Below are positions 10,381 through 21,867 of a stretch of 64,000 bases of DNA, in pieces. Source of the stretch: Mangifera indica (taxonomy: Eukaryota > Streptophyta > Magnoliopsida > Sapindales > Anacardiaceae); the NCBI RefSeq assembly GCF_011075055.1, contig NC_058138.1:22852928-22916927 (forward strand), read 5' to 3'. Under the pieces are notes generated by a model, which saw only the letters and a list, made by a program, of their open reading frames with translations, had not been told where the DNA came from and searched no databases. The position numbers were made by a program, and so were the translations under genes. Numbering within the stretch: the stretch's first letter is position 1; each line of letters opens with the position of its first letter.

Positions 10381-13244
10381 TCACTCATCTGGGAAACCGA
10401 GAAACCTGTTTATAAGCTTGGCAACTGGCTTGGCATCACCTGGATGGTATGGCAAGAGTGACTCCAAATCCATACCAGCTATAACTTTATCTAGGTCTTG
10501 AGGACGAGCACAATATAAATGGTTCCTCTCTGCTAGCTCTTCAGCAAGCTCACTTTGATGATTGTCCATTAAATCTTCATTAACCACCACAATTAAAGGT
10601 TTAGACAGTCGCAAGGTCTCAAAAATGCTCCCTGACCCTGCAACATGGCAGAACCAATTACAAATGTTATTGATTCATGTCTCTGCATGTCTTGCATGTA
10701 AATAAGAAAATTGAATTAAAAAAAGTAATAAGACTGACTCCTGGCATAATTCCCATAACATTTTGACTCAGAAAATATAAATTCACTGAGATTGTGTTGC
10801 CTATGTATATATCACAAACAGATAAGTTATAATCAGGAATTTCATTATAAACCATACAACATTCTAATCATGGGCTCCACATTATAGCCATAAAATTCCA
10901 TTCATTTAAAAATGAAACTCAAATATCAGCAGAGGATGGAGAAGTATCATAGGAGTCCTATACTAAGTCACACTGCATTACAATTAGAGCAAAACAAAAG
11001 TTACCCATGTAAATTCAAAAAGCCATTAATAGACAATATTCAATGGCCTAGCCTAGTACATATTAGGAAAAATTCTCTCAAGCAATTTATGAAATTCAAT
11101 CTGTCTATCTTGTCTTTGGACACAATCATAAAGGCAAAGCCATCATGTTCGAATTTAAGTTCTCTCAAAGATTTATCTTGTCATCTCAAATCCTAACAAA
11201 AATGTTCACTAGTTAAATTTACCTAATATTGTGAACTATTTGGGCCATAAGGATTTGAGATGATGCCACAAGCACCACTGATTACAATTATTTTCTTAAT
11301 TTAATACTGATGCATACAATAAAAAACTTAAATCAGATGGAAAAGTTGCAAAATTAAAATATACACTATCATACCTCAAGCATATTATTATCACAGTAAT
11401 GATCTATAAGAAAACCAAACTAAATAATAAAATTGTTTAGAAATTATCAGATGGCCAATACTAGAATGTGTAGTCGAATGGAGTCTGTTGAAAAGGACAT
11501 TCAGGATCTAAAAGAATTGTTGCAACATGAGTGCAGTCTACACCAGGAATCCAAGGCTCAACTGCAGAAGATGGAGGAGGAATAGGGTAAATTTCACAAT
11601 ATTGAGGAACAGTTTGGAGGGATGACGAGGATGCTGACCACATGGGAGAAGAAACTGGCCATTCAAAAAGAAACCCTTCACCAGACCACCCAAAAAGCCC
11701 GAGTTCGAATGACGACACCACCACAATCAAATAACCCCCCATCCCCACACGTAGCATTATTATCATTAGGAATGCACATAAGAAGAAAAAATTATCTAGA
11801 TATCCTCTAAGAAGAAAAATATCCTAACTGTGCATATGAAGTAAAATGAATGCACATAAGAAAATTATCTAATTAATATTCCTAAGTGTGCCTGGTCTAA
11901 CACATATCCTATAAGTTTAAAAAAAAAAAACGATATCAAAAAGTAACATGACTGCACATTAGATATATGGTACAACAACAGTACAGGAAACAATATCAAG
12001 GAAAAATCAAAAGAAAAGTTAATAGACAGGACAGAGAAAGAAAATAATGATCATATGAGCTTACCAGCATGACTAATTACAAGAGATGCTGACTTCAGAT
12101 GATCAGCAATGCTTGATGAAAAAGTGAAGTAGTCTACAGCAAGGGAACCATCTTCTCCAAGAGACTGCTAACAGAACAAAATCATGATAAGAAGAATTAT
12201 AAATCAAAATGAAAAAAAAATCACCTTAATTTGGATTTTTGTAGAGTAGCATAATAACAATAATAATGATGTTTCTAAGATAATTGTTCATCATCATAAA
12301 TAATGTTAATTGCTATCTGTTAAATTGTACCCAAGATAAAGCAGCAAAAGTTCAAGTAAAAGTCAAATACTCTTATTAGTTGAACTCAAACTCCAATTAA
12401 AAATTTATTGCTCAATTTTAAATTCAAACTTTAACTATAATTAGTACTTAAAAATTTATTGCTCAATTTTAAATGTAAAATTTAACTATAATAAGTACAA
12501 CACAATTCTCTCATCTTAATTTATTATACCCCAGTTCCTACTGCAGGATTAGACACCTCTATATGGTGACCTGGCAGCATAACAATTCTAGATTGCCATT
12601 TCCTATGTTGTGTTTACATCAACAAGGGCAAAATAATGAAGCTCCATATCCTAAGTTGTGGCTCCTTGCATATAATCTTCACGTATTTGAAATGTAAGCA
12701 GATTTTTCCTTTCCTCATGCTTCCCCCACCTATGTTTAAATGTTTTTACAAGCAAAAAATTTGTTTTACAAATTATTTACGTATCTTTCCCAAGGCCATT
12801 AAACTTGTTCAATTTATTGCTTTACTAGACACTCAACAAAATTTTTTACGATTTTACAAATATATGAACTTCAGCCTCAATTTCACTACTTAAACAAATT
12901 TCTTACAAACAACATAACCATATCTCCCAGACAATAAAGCAACTAGGATCAGAATACTCAATAAATCATCATCAGAAATCTCCATTTCACCCTCACAGAT
13001 TGTTACTTTACACAAGCAAACACGAAGAGAAACAAATAACCATTGACCTTAAGTAGGAAAATACCTTAGTGGGAACACAAGTTCCTCGACCCATCTGAAT
13101 GATCAGGTGGGTGTACCCTCTCCTAGACAACTCTTGTTTAACTTCCAAAGTATCTACTGCTTTAACCAGAGCATCAAAGCATGTCGTACCCACAGTTACA
13201 AATACAGTTCTCTTCAAGGTCACAATATCTTCAATACCTCCCAT
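10381..13244 (-). CDS. ALG13: UDP-GlcNAc transferase catalytic subunit ALG13
   Basis: Catalytic subunit which, bound to the membrane protein ALG14 on the cytosolic ER face, adds the second GlcNAc to the dolichol-linked N-glycan precursor. Exons in coding order: 13244-13065, 12164-12065, 10637-10381; 178 residues, stop TGA, phases agree. The N-terminus TVFVTVGTTCFDALVKAV is the Rossmann-like start of the family. The C-terminal half holds the GT28 donor-sugar site: VISHAGSGSIFETL, then KPLIVVVNEDLMDNHQSELA, as in the MurG/ALG13 fold. The length fits plant ALG13, which is a short single-domain protein. No transmembrane segment is present, as expected since ALG14 supplies the anchor. The two introns are long (about 900 and 1430 bases); the second carries a retrotransposon gag remnant. 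Confidence 0.95.
11451..11770 (+). mobile_element. Degenerate Ty3/gypsy-like gag N-terminus inside an ALG13 intron
   Basis: Reading plus strand from ATG 11451 gives MANTRMCSRMESVEKDIQ, followed by heptad-like Leu/Glu/Lys sequence. After an in-frame TAG near 11583 the same frame continues with IEEQFGGMTRMLTTWEKK and a Pro-rich stretch. Many plant gypsy Gag proteins begin with MANTRM and a short coiled coil like this. It is antisense to ALG13. I see no LTR, protease or reverse transcriptase nearby, so it is a fragment. The assignment rests on the N-terminal signature and is moderate. Confidence 0.55.
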
Positions 13245-16200
13245 TTATAACTTTGTTGCTTATAGCTACTACTGTCCAAAAATGAACACCAGTTAAGCTT
13301 TACAGAAGTTTAAAGAAACACAAAGGAAGTACTATTAATAATGACAACCCAGATACATCAAAGAAAATTACAAGCTTTATACACTCATCAAAACCAACAA
13401 ACATAAATAACTGAAGCATTCCCATTTGAAAAGCAACAAAACAACCCAGATAATTAATTTTAGGGAAAAAAAAACCGACATTTTTACAGTCATCAAAGGC
13501 AACAACAAACATGTTAAGCAAGGAAAGGATTTATATCTTGTCCATTTAACACATTCAAGCTTTGGATGCAAAAAAATAAAAAAAAGAGACTACTTTTAAT
13601 TATATCATAACAAGAAGTTTCTTCCCCTAATTTTCACTGAATTCTCAATTGATCATTATCTAAAATAAATTGATAAACATATTGGAAACAGAAGCAACTG
13701 AGGACATGAGAAAGTCAATTCAAACACTTATATAAAAATATTCACCCAAATCACGTCTAACCCTCACCAGAATATCAAAGGTGAAGACACCTTCACTTTC
13801 AATTTTCTAACTCTCAATGATGCTACAAAAACCAACCGGGGCTCCCTTTACACACCACTTTGATTCGCTGGTTCTGCAACAATTTCCCTCTGATCAGGTG
13901 TTTTGTTAGCCTAGGGATCGATTTGGTGTTCTGGGTAGGGGGCCTGCGAGTTCACGGTGGAGTTTCTGCTTCTCTAAGGGATGATGAGGGAAGGTGGTGG
14001 AAGTGGGGACTGGGCTGGGGTCTACTTGCCAAGCTGTTGAGGGAGCAATATCCACAAGCTGGCCCATACAGTTTTTCCATTTCACGGCTTATTTAAGGAC
14101 ATCTGACCCGTTTTGGATAGGACCCAGCCCAGTTTCCTTAGTTGCAATTTTTTTTCATTTCCTCAATATTAAATTTTTTTCCTAGAATTAGGACTGGATT
14201 CAGTCTAGTCAAGTCCGAATAAGGTTTAGTTTAAGATTAATGAATTGTGATTTGAATTCCAAAATAATTTAATTTTGGGTTTATTCTTAATCGAGTTTGA
14301 ACTCAAATGTTCAAATTGGTTCATTTATAAAAACGAACTCAAAATTAACTCAAATTCGGTTTGTTTGATTGGAGCTACAATTTGAGTTTAAGCAGATCGG
14401 ATCCAATTCAGCCCTATGCACAAACCAGAAATCCTTTAATTTGTTATGCAAATTTGGCTTCAATACTAGAGTGCCATCAAGTTTCATGTTCTCTAGAAAG
14501 TATAAAACATTAGTCCTTAAACATGTTAAGAGTCCATGAAAAGACTCTGACCTTCAACCTCAAGACCTTGATTAGTAAAAAGTTGTGGTCATGACAGTTT
14601 TATTGAAAGGATTAAATTATTGTAACTTATAAAATAAAGTTAAAATCTCCGTGCATAGATTCATGCATGTGGTTTTGTTATTATTATTATTATTTTTTTG
14701 GTTTTCTCCATGGGGAATTCTAAGCAATTCTTACTTAAATGTGAAACACAGATTCAGCTTTCACTTGCAAGTAGTAGTTCACTGGGAAGAGAAGCTCTTG
14801 AGGCTTATGGAGGGGTAGAGTAAGAAAGGGAAAGAATATTTGGCAAACAAGTAAGCCGGAAAAAAAAGAGAAAAAAGTGAAAAGAGGCTAGATTTGAATG
14901 TCTAAAGTTGAGGTTAAAGCTTGCTTCTTTGTCTGCAACACTGTGAAAAGGTGCAAAACGAATATGCTACTATTCTATTCTTCTTATTATATCAGAATTT
15001 GAATCCGAATCCTGTTGGGTTTGTCCTTTACAGGTCAAAGTATTTCTGTTTGGTCTCCATTTTCCATCTGTGTCAGCTCTTTCAGTTCCTCGGGATTCCC
15101 TTTCTTCCCAAAGTAATATTATTCTATCTCTTGTCAGTCACTCATCTCTCCACACATCCCAGTTGCTTTGCTTGCCTGCAGGTTGCCTTTTTTATGATCG
15201 CTTACAGACTTAGGAAAAGAGAGACCTGAAATGGGGTTGGCTGATTTTGAATGTTGAAATAATTAACACAATCACCTAACCGTTTTTAGGCTATGAAATG
15301 AAACCTTGGTGCCTTGCTTTAAGCTGGTGGGTGATACATTATTGATATAAATTAGGTTTGTTAGAAGACTGATTGTACTTGTAATTTTGACAGTTTTGTA
15401 TTTGGAATCTGGGATCATTTTGTCAACACATATGGGGTTTAGATGTCTTATCAATGGGTAAGAGCCCACTTTTTGATAAGTGGGCTACGGGGGCAATGCC
15501 CTAGAACTTGCAAGAAGTGTTTAATAACTCATTCTTTATAATGAATAGATAAGATATTATTCATTAGAAGTTATTCACAATTTAAATTTATTTTAGAAAG
15601 AATTGTTTAAAAATTTTCTTATAAAGTAAAAAATCTTAGTATGGTTTGGTTAAGTCGTTAGTTTGATAATCCTATTGACTCCTTGTTTTTCACATGTTTG
15701 GTACACCAACCTAACTGGCATCATGAGGCTGATTTATCAGGTGAGTTTAATAACTCACAACTTTTGTTGCCATCAGCCAGCAACCATATTATCTGATATA
15801 AAAGAGCCTGTGTCTCTCTTTGTCCTGTTTCTGCACAATGTCTACCCAGCAAAGGCCTAGCTGTCCTACATAATGGGGACTACCCTGGGGACCAAAACTT
15901 GTCTCACCGTTGGCAGAGCTGCGTTGATTCATTATTGGCTCTGAAGAGATAACCTTATCTTCTAATGTTATAAGAGTATTGTGCTATAAAGTGTCAATAA
16001 TGAATTTGTCAGCATCATACGCTTATTACCTTAGTAAAAGCCATGGGTATAGGCTCACTGGCCTTCTTGTACCGGGTCAAAGTTTGAACTTAGATTTAAG
16101 TTTCAGCTTGATTGAATTGCTAATCCAGAACCAAATGTAAAATGTGGAGCAAAATTTTGTTGGAGGCAGAAGTTAATGTGGAGTGTGAACTGTAGAATTG

Positions 16201-18566
16201 CCAATGGCTGTTTGTCTGTCTCTCTTGAGACTAAGAGTATTTTTGGCAGCTATTTTTACCCCCATCTGCCGAAACTAGATTTAACAGCACAAGGCTACCA
16301 GATGAACTGTCACTGGAGACTAGACTGCAGAATCTTTGGCGTTTTGCAGTATGTGACAGATGACATTTATTACTTTCCTCAATCTTCCATTCCTTGCCTT
16401 CTTCTCCACCCACTCCTCAATTCTCTTGCAACTCCCGTGAATTGGTTCATCATAGTCCAACAATGACAAATTATTTCAGACCAAAGTTTTAAATTGACAG
16501 TTGCCTATGGATTGCATTGAAACTAATGACTTGATCGGATTTAATTTTGACTAAATGATTATCTTAAAACAAGGTAACTTCGAATTAAGATTTTCCTTAA
16601 TTTAAGTTTGAATTGAATTTTTTTATGTTTAATAAGTTATTAAAAAATCATTGTTTAATTCATTTTTCTGAAAGAATTTACTTAATCTTGGACATGTTCT
16701 TTCATTTTTTTTTTTGATAATATTTTTTATTATTTTATTAATAATTTGAGTTAAATTTCATAGATTCAAACTAAATTTAAATCTACCTAAATTTAGCTTC
16801 TGATGGACTCAAATCTACTGTCCAATGGAAACCCTCAAGTTTGTGTGCATTAAGAACACTTAAAAAAATAAAAAAAGAGATCATGTCGATGATTTGATGA
16901 ATATTTTTATGTTATAAAACTGAGAAGTTAATTAGTCAAAGTCTCAAAAAGCAATTTCGGAGAGATTTTTGTGGGTTTTGTGCCCTGTGGTGGGGGGATG
17001 CTTTTTTTTGTCACCATTCAAACATCTATTTACAGTGAAAGGACATGAAAATATAAATATAAAGAAGATTTACGCGCATAATTTTTTAAATGGGTTAGGC
17101 TTTTAAGGACAAAAACAATAATTTGGTCTGCTAAAGAAGACTTCAAGCTCTGAGAAAATTATTGTTCAAGCAGCTTTTGACCCTTATGGACTGTCTCTTT
17201 GCCATGCATAGAATCGCAAGTTGGGGGAGTTTTGAATTTGCTTTTGGCTTCACTTTTCTTTTTTTAAAGCCTTATGCATGAACTTGGCAATTTGCTTAAA
17301 GAGATAATTATTCAAAATCATAATATTATGTCAATTTATTTATTTTTATTAATATTCAATCATTTATATATAAAATATTATTATTTATATGAAATTTATA
17401 ATATTTTATAAATTTATAAATTACATAATAAGTCTAGTCTTTCTAACTAATTGCTTATAATATAAAAGCTTTTCACTTTGCATTATTATTGAACTAAAAC
17501 TAGGTCTTTTACAGTTGTTTTACTGTTCTCAACCACTTCAGTACAAATTTTATGTTTTGTCAATGGCATTTTCCCATTTGGATCTTATAATCCATTATAC
17601 TGCCTGTAACGTGATGTTTCCAACATCACAAATCTCTATGGTCCCCCAATTAGAGAGAGTCAAGCAAGCAATGAATTATTTAATCCCACAAAATAAGGGA
17701 AAAAGACAAATAAATTATTGACTCATCAGGTCTCATGTCCTACATGTTTGCCCAATATGTTTCAGCTTTTGGCCTTATGGGACAATGGGGCAATTTTTAA
17801 TTGTATGGTCTTGAATGTGAAATATAGGAATTTTAATGTTAAATTAAATTAAATGAATAAAATAAAATCATAATTCACTTTCAAATCTACTGTGGTGAAC
17901 CCATGTGGTAGATCAAGGCTAGCCAAGTGCCCAACCTCATGTCACATAATTTGTGTAGTGTAGGCCATGACCAGCATGGGCACTCATTAATTTTGTCCAC
18001 ACTTTGATTTTTTGTGCGTTTAGTCATAGTCCCTAATCTCATTAATATCATCATTTTTAGGTGTTTCTTGCACACCTTAAATTTATATCTTACAAGAAAC
18101 ATCATGTTATTTAGATTCTAATATAAGTTTTTAATGTATCAATACTTTAATGTAAAATTGGAAAAAACTATAACTTTAAAATCATAAAATAAATTGATAT
18201 AAAAAAGGTTAAAAAATTGAAAAATATAAATATATTAAAAAATTATCCACAATTTTTTAACAACTTATTTAAATTAAGCAAAATTTGAATTATAATTATT
18301 CTAATTTGAATTTAATTCATTTAATTTTTTTTTTTTTGAGATTGTCTATTTAGAACTGAATTTGAGATCCATATTAGAAATGGTTAAAAAGACAAGAAAG
18401 GCCTAAAGTACAGCTCTGGTGTAAAGCCCCAAGTACATGATACATTAGATTGCAATATATTTTACAGGTAGAAGAAAAATACCTGCTTGTGTTTTTGTTT
18501 TATTATTTTCTAATGGTGCCTCGCTGCCTGTGCAACCGCCTTCCTCTCTCTTTCTCTTTGTGCCAT
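13245..18566. other. Long AT-rich intergenic region between ALG13 and HIPP
   Basis: About 5.3 kb. The ALG13 5' leader must lie near 13245-13900, but I could not fix its exons. 14184-14416 is a possible small inverted-end element: it begins ttaggactggattcag and ends ccaattcagccctatg, nearly its complement. 16510-16810 and 18240-18360 are AT-rich repeat-like DNA. Open frames of 60-102 codons here have no recognisable protein content. Confidence 0.45.
14184..14416. repeat. AT-rich element with short inverted ends
   Basis: The left end (aggactggattcag) and right end (gatccaattcagccctat) are nearly inverted copies over about 14 bases. The interior is made of aaattcaaa/tttgagttt words. Similar wording occurs near 8370, 16510, 24650, 35340 and 63200. 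It could be an old MITE family; no clear target duplication was found. Confidence 0.35.
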
Positions 18567-18573
18567 TATAAAA
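18567..18573 (+). promoter_or_regulatory. Candidate TATA box of the HIPP gene
   Basis: TATAAAA lies about 240 bases upstream of the HIPP start codon, preceded by a CT-rich tract. A transcript starting about 30 bases downstream would have a roughly 210-base leader. Position and motif support it; no transcript data are available. Confidence 0.45.
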
Positions 18574-18810
18574 ACTAAAGTTCAGAACAGCTCACCAATC
18601 ACAATGTCCTCAATTAGAACAGAGGTAGGCAGCATTGGGAAGCTTAGCTTACAAAAGATAAGCGTTAACTAAATGCTCACCAAGTCCAACCGCCTTTAAC
18701 TCTGTCTCTCGAACCAACAAACCAAGCTAACTTCATCTTTTTTTCTTCTCTCTTCTTCCGGTTCATTTCACCACTTCTCACACAGGTCTTTCTGAATTAG
18801 AAAATAAAAA

Positions 18811-20761
18811 ATGAATAAGCAAGATCTTATGAAGTTTCAGGTACCCCATATGTCTATTCATGCTTTAAAGACTATAGTTTTATGACCCTTTTCATTTCTG
18901 CTTCTTCTTATGCTTAACATGTCTTCAATTGGTTATCTTTTCTTAGCAGTCTTGTGTTCTCAAAGTGAACATACACTGTGATGGCTGCAAAAAGAAAGTG
19001 AAGAAACTGTTGCAGAAAATTGACGGTATCCTTCTTTCTTTGTATGCTTTATATTCAATATGATGTACTTGTTGTAACTTGTAAGGATGTTCAGTGTGTA
19101 TTTCTTAGGCTAAGGCAAAATTGGTGATAGTGGTTTTGTAATTTTTGTGATTAGGTGTGTATTCTATAAGCATAGATGCAGAACAAGGGAGAGTGGTAGT
19201 AACAGGCAATGTTGATCCAGCCATTCTCATCAGGAAGCTTGAGAAATCAGGGAAATTTGCTGAGTTATGTAGGCCTCAAAAGGGTTCAAACAGCTACCAA
19301 AATCTTGTCAACAACCAGTTCAAAAACATGCATTTTGACAATGGTAAGGGTGGCAAAGACAACAAATCTCAAAAGGGTGGTGGGAATAATAACCAGCCAA
19401 AAGGTGGACATCAACAACAACAGCAGCAACAAATTATGCAGCAGCAATTCAAAGGGTCTAAGGACATGAAGATGATGCCTCACAAGGATCAAAAATCTGT
19501 CAAGTTTCACTTGCCTGAGGATGAGTTTGATGATGAAGATTTTGATCATGAGTTTATTGACGATGATGAAGAAGATTTTGATGATGAATTCGATGATGAA
19601 GACGATTTTGATGATGAGGAGGAGTTTGGCCATGGTCATGGCCATAATGGTCATAACTTCTCTAACAAGATGATGCCCATCATGAATAATAATGGGCATG
19701 GTGGGAAACATGGGCCTAATGTTATGATGGATAATGGGCCTGTCATAAATATGAAAAGAGGTAATGGAAATGGGGGAAATGGCAAAAAAGGTGGAGTTAT
19801 TGATGTACCAATTGTGATGATGGGAGACAAAGATGGTAAAGGCGTCAAAGGAGGAAAGAATGGAAGCAAAGAGAATAACCAAGGAGGGAAGCAAAGTAAA
19901 GGAGGTAAATATAAAAGTGATGGTAACAAAAAGAGTGGTGGTGGTGGGTTTCTAGGGTTTGGTAAAAAGAAAGGAGGTGAAGATAAAAAGAGTGGTAAAA
20001 ATAGTAGTGATGGTAGTGGTGGGTTTTTAGGGTTTGGCAAGAAGGATAAAAATGTCGAAGATGGTAAAGGTGGTAACAAAAATGGCAAGAAGAATACTAA
20101 CAATGGAGGTGGTGGTGGAAACAATAATGGCAATGGGCCTAAAAAGGGTGAGGCCAAGAGTGATGGGCTCCATGATATGAAGAAAATAAAGAATGATTTC
20201 CATGATTTTGATGTGCCTATTCTAGGCAAGGGTGGTAAAGGAAATGGAGGAAATGGCCATGGTTATGGTGTTGGCCATGGTGGTGGTGGTGGTGGTAAAA
20301 GTGGAGGCCGGATGGGGCAAATGAGTAATTACCCGATGGGGCAAATGGGCAACCATCCGATGGGGCAAATGGGCAACCATCCGGTGGGGCAAATGGGCAA
20401 CCATCCAATGGGGCAAATGGGTAACTATCCAATGGGGCAAATGGGTAATTACCCAATGGGTCAGATGGGTAATATTCCAGCAGTGCAAGGACTACCAGCA
20501 CCAGCTGCAGCAGCAATGAATGGTGGATATTATCAAGGGATGGGGCCACCAGGGAACCCTTACAATCAACAATATATGGCCATGATGATGAATCAACAGA
20601 GAATGAACGGTGGAAATGAGATGTATCAGCCAATGATGTATGCAAGGCATCACCCGGCTTTTAACTATGGACCACCACCACCATCAGTGAACCCTCATGC
20701 TACTGATAATTACACTTACTTCTTCAGTGATGAGAATGCCAATAGTTGTAGCATCATGTAA
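18811..20761 (+). CDS. Heavy-metal-associated isoprenylated plant protein (HIPP33/34-like)
   Basis: Predicted metallochaperone-like protein of 570 residues. Exons 18811-18840, 18950-19025 and 19155-20761, phases consistent. The small first exon gives [10 protein letters not shown]. The HMA domain spans about residues 11-78 and contains the metal-binding CxxC as HCDGC (Cys20, Cys23), then [17 protein letters not shown] long disordered region follows: Gln tract (about 124-140), an Asp/Glu-rich acidic block (about 157-194), Gly/Lys/Asn-rich sequence with two copies of [14 protein letters not shown] motif, then seven 8-residue repeats (MGQMGNHP type). The C-terminus is CSIM, a CaaX box for farnesylation that would tether it to membranes. 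In Arabidopsis a HIPP (At3g05220) sits between ERCC1 and the signal peptidase subunit, matching the neighbours here. Confidence 0.93.
20312..20479 (+). repeat. Seven 24-bp in-frame repeats in HIPP
   Basis: Seven consecutive 24-base units encode [12 protein letters not shown] octapeptides; exactly 168 bases. The fourth unit has Val for Met and the last ends NIP. The unit length is a multiple of three, so copy-number change would keep frame. Confidence 0.92.
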
Positions 20762-21021
20762 AATTGCTTAGAACTAGAAATAGTTTAATCTTTTGGGTTT
20801 GGGTGTGGGTTTTGGTTAATTATCTTGTGTTTGTGTACTTTTGTAGTAGTACTTGTACAACAAGGGTGCAAGGTGAAAAAGAATACAATATTGCCCATAA
20901 TGGGTAACTTTTGTTTCATAAGTTTTTCCTTCACAATTATTTGAATATCTTTTTAATTATTAAAAATAAAAATGAAATAAATTATTAATATATAAATTGA
21001 TATTTATTATTATATGTCTTA
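20762..21021. other. HIPP 3' flank
   Basis: Probable 3' untranslated sequence followed by AT-rich DNA up to the left target duplication of the palindromic element. No gene seen. Confidence 0.4.
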
Positions 21022-21030
21022 ATTTTCAAA
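21022..21030. repeat. 9-bp target-site duplication, left copy
   Basis: ATTTTCAAA is repeated exactly at 21859-21867, right outside the palindrome. Confidence 0.88.
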
Positions 21031-21858
21031 GGCCAAACGACTATTTCCCACCCAAGGTATGCTGTAATGACAAGTTTCCCCCCTTTAACTATGGAAATAC
21101 CAAACACCCACCCATGGCCAGTTAAAAGTAACGGGGTTAAGGGTAAAATTGTCATTTTCTCTATAATATTAAAAAATAAACTAAAATATAATTTCATTTT
21201 GCCCCCTAAAGTTTGAAAACAAAAATTTTCCCCCAGCCTAAGTTTAAGAAAATGGCAGTTTCACCCTAGGGTTTGGTTTTGAAATCTCCGGCGACCTCTC
21301 CGGCTCCGTTGCCGACGGCTTCTCCCTCCCGAAGAATCCTCTCCTTCCGGTGATCGGTTTCCTCCCATTTGGAGGCCCGATCGTCGCCGGAAAAGCGGTG
21401 GGAGACGAAGAACTTCGTCGGGGAAGACGAAGTTCTTCGTCTTCCCAGACGAAGACGACGGCTTCGTCTTCGTCTGGGAAGACGAAGAACTTCGTCTTCC
21501 CCGACGAAGTTCTTCGTCTCCCACCGCTTTTCCGGCGACGATCGGGCCTCCAAATGGGAGGAAACCGATCACCGGAAGGAGAGGATTCTTCGGGAGGGAG
21601 AAGCCGTCGGCAACGGAGCCGGAGAGGTCGCCGGAGATTTCAAAACCAAACCCTAGGGTGAAACTGCCATTTTCTTAAACTTAGGCTGGGGGAAAATTTT
21701 TGTTTTCAAACTTTAGGGGGGCAAAAGGAGATAAAATTTTCAGGCGTTAGGGTTCTGTTAAATTTAACTGGCCATGGGTGGGTGTTTGGTATTTCCATAG
21801 TTAAAGGGGGGAAACTTGTCATTACAGCATACCTTGGGTGGGAAATAGTCGTTTGGCC
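21031..21858. mobile_element. GC-rich palindromic Mutator-like element
   Basis: 828-bp element starting GGCCAAACGACTATTTCCCA and ending with its complement, flanked by an exact 9-bp duplication. About 90 terminal bases on each side match as inverted copies. A subterminal stretch (about 21121-21205 versus 21715-21770) has diverged. The inner arms, roughly 21214-21458 and 21464-21708, are inverted copies with essentially no differences that I could find, around a 5-base loop (cggct, 21459-21463). The inner part is GC-rich (ctccggcgacc, cgtcgccgg) and contrasts with the AT-rich surroundings, which could reflect captured host sequence. Mirror-image open frames occur on both strands only because of the palindrome. 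No transposase is encoded. Confidence 0.9.
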
Positions 21859-21867
21859 ATTTTCAAA
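21859..21867. repeat. 9-bp target-site duplication, right copy
   Basis: ATTTTCAAA matches 21022-21030 exactly. Confidence 0.88.

Noticed and set aside
13860..14096. 78-codon plus-strand frame upstream of ALG13
   Set aside because: Lies in the likely ALG13 promoter/leader; no recognisable protein.
14921..15229. 102-codon plus-strand frame
   Set aside because: Cys/Phe/Leu-rich chance frame, no family features, no splice partner.
19286..20645. Long minus-strand frames opposite HIPP (up to 202 codons)
   Set aside because: Low-complexity Pro/Leu/His shadows of the Gly/Lys/Asp-rich HIPP exon; the plus-strand gene has domains and splice sites.
21261..21661. Two ~100-codon frames on opposite strands with almost the same protein
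   Set aside because: They are mirror images produced by the palindromic element, not genes.
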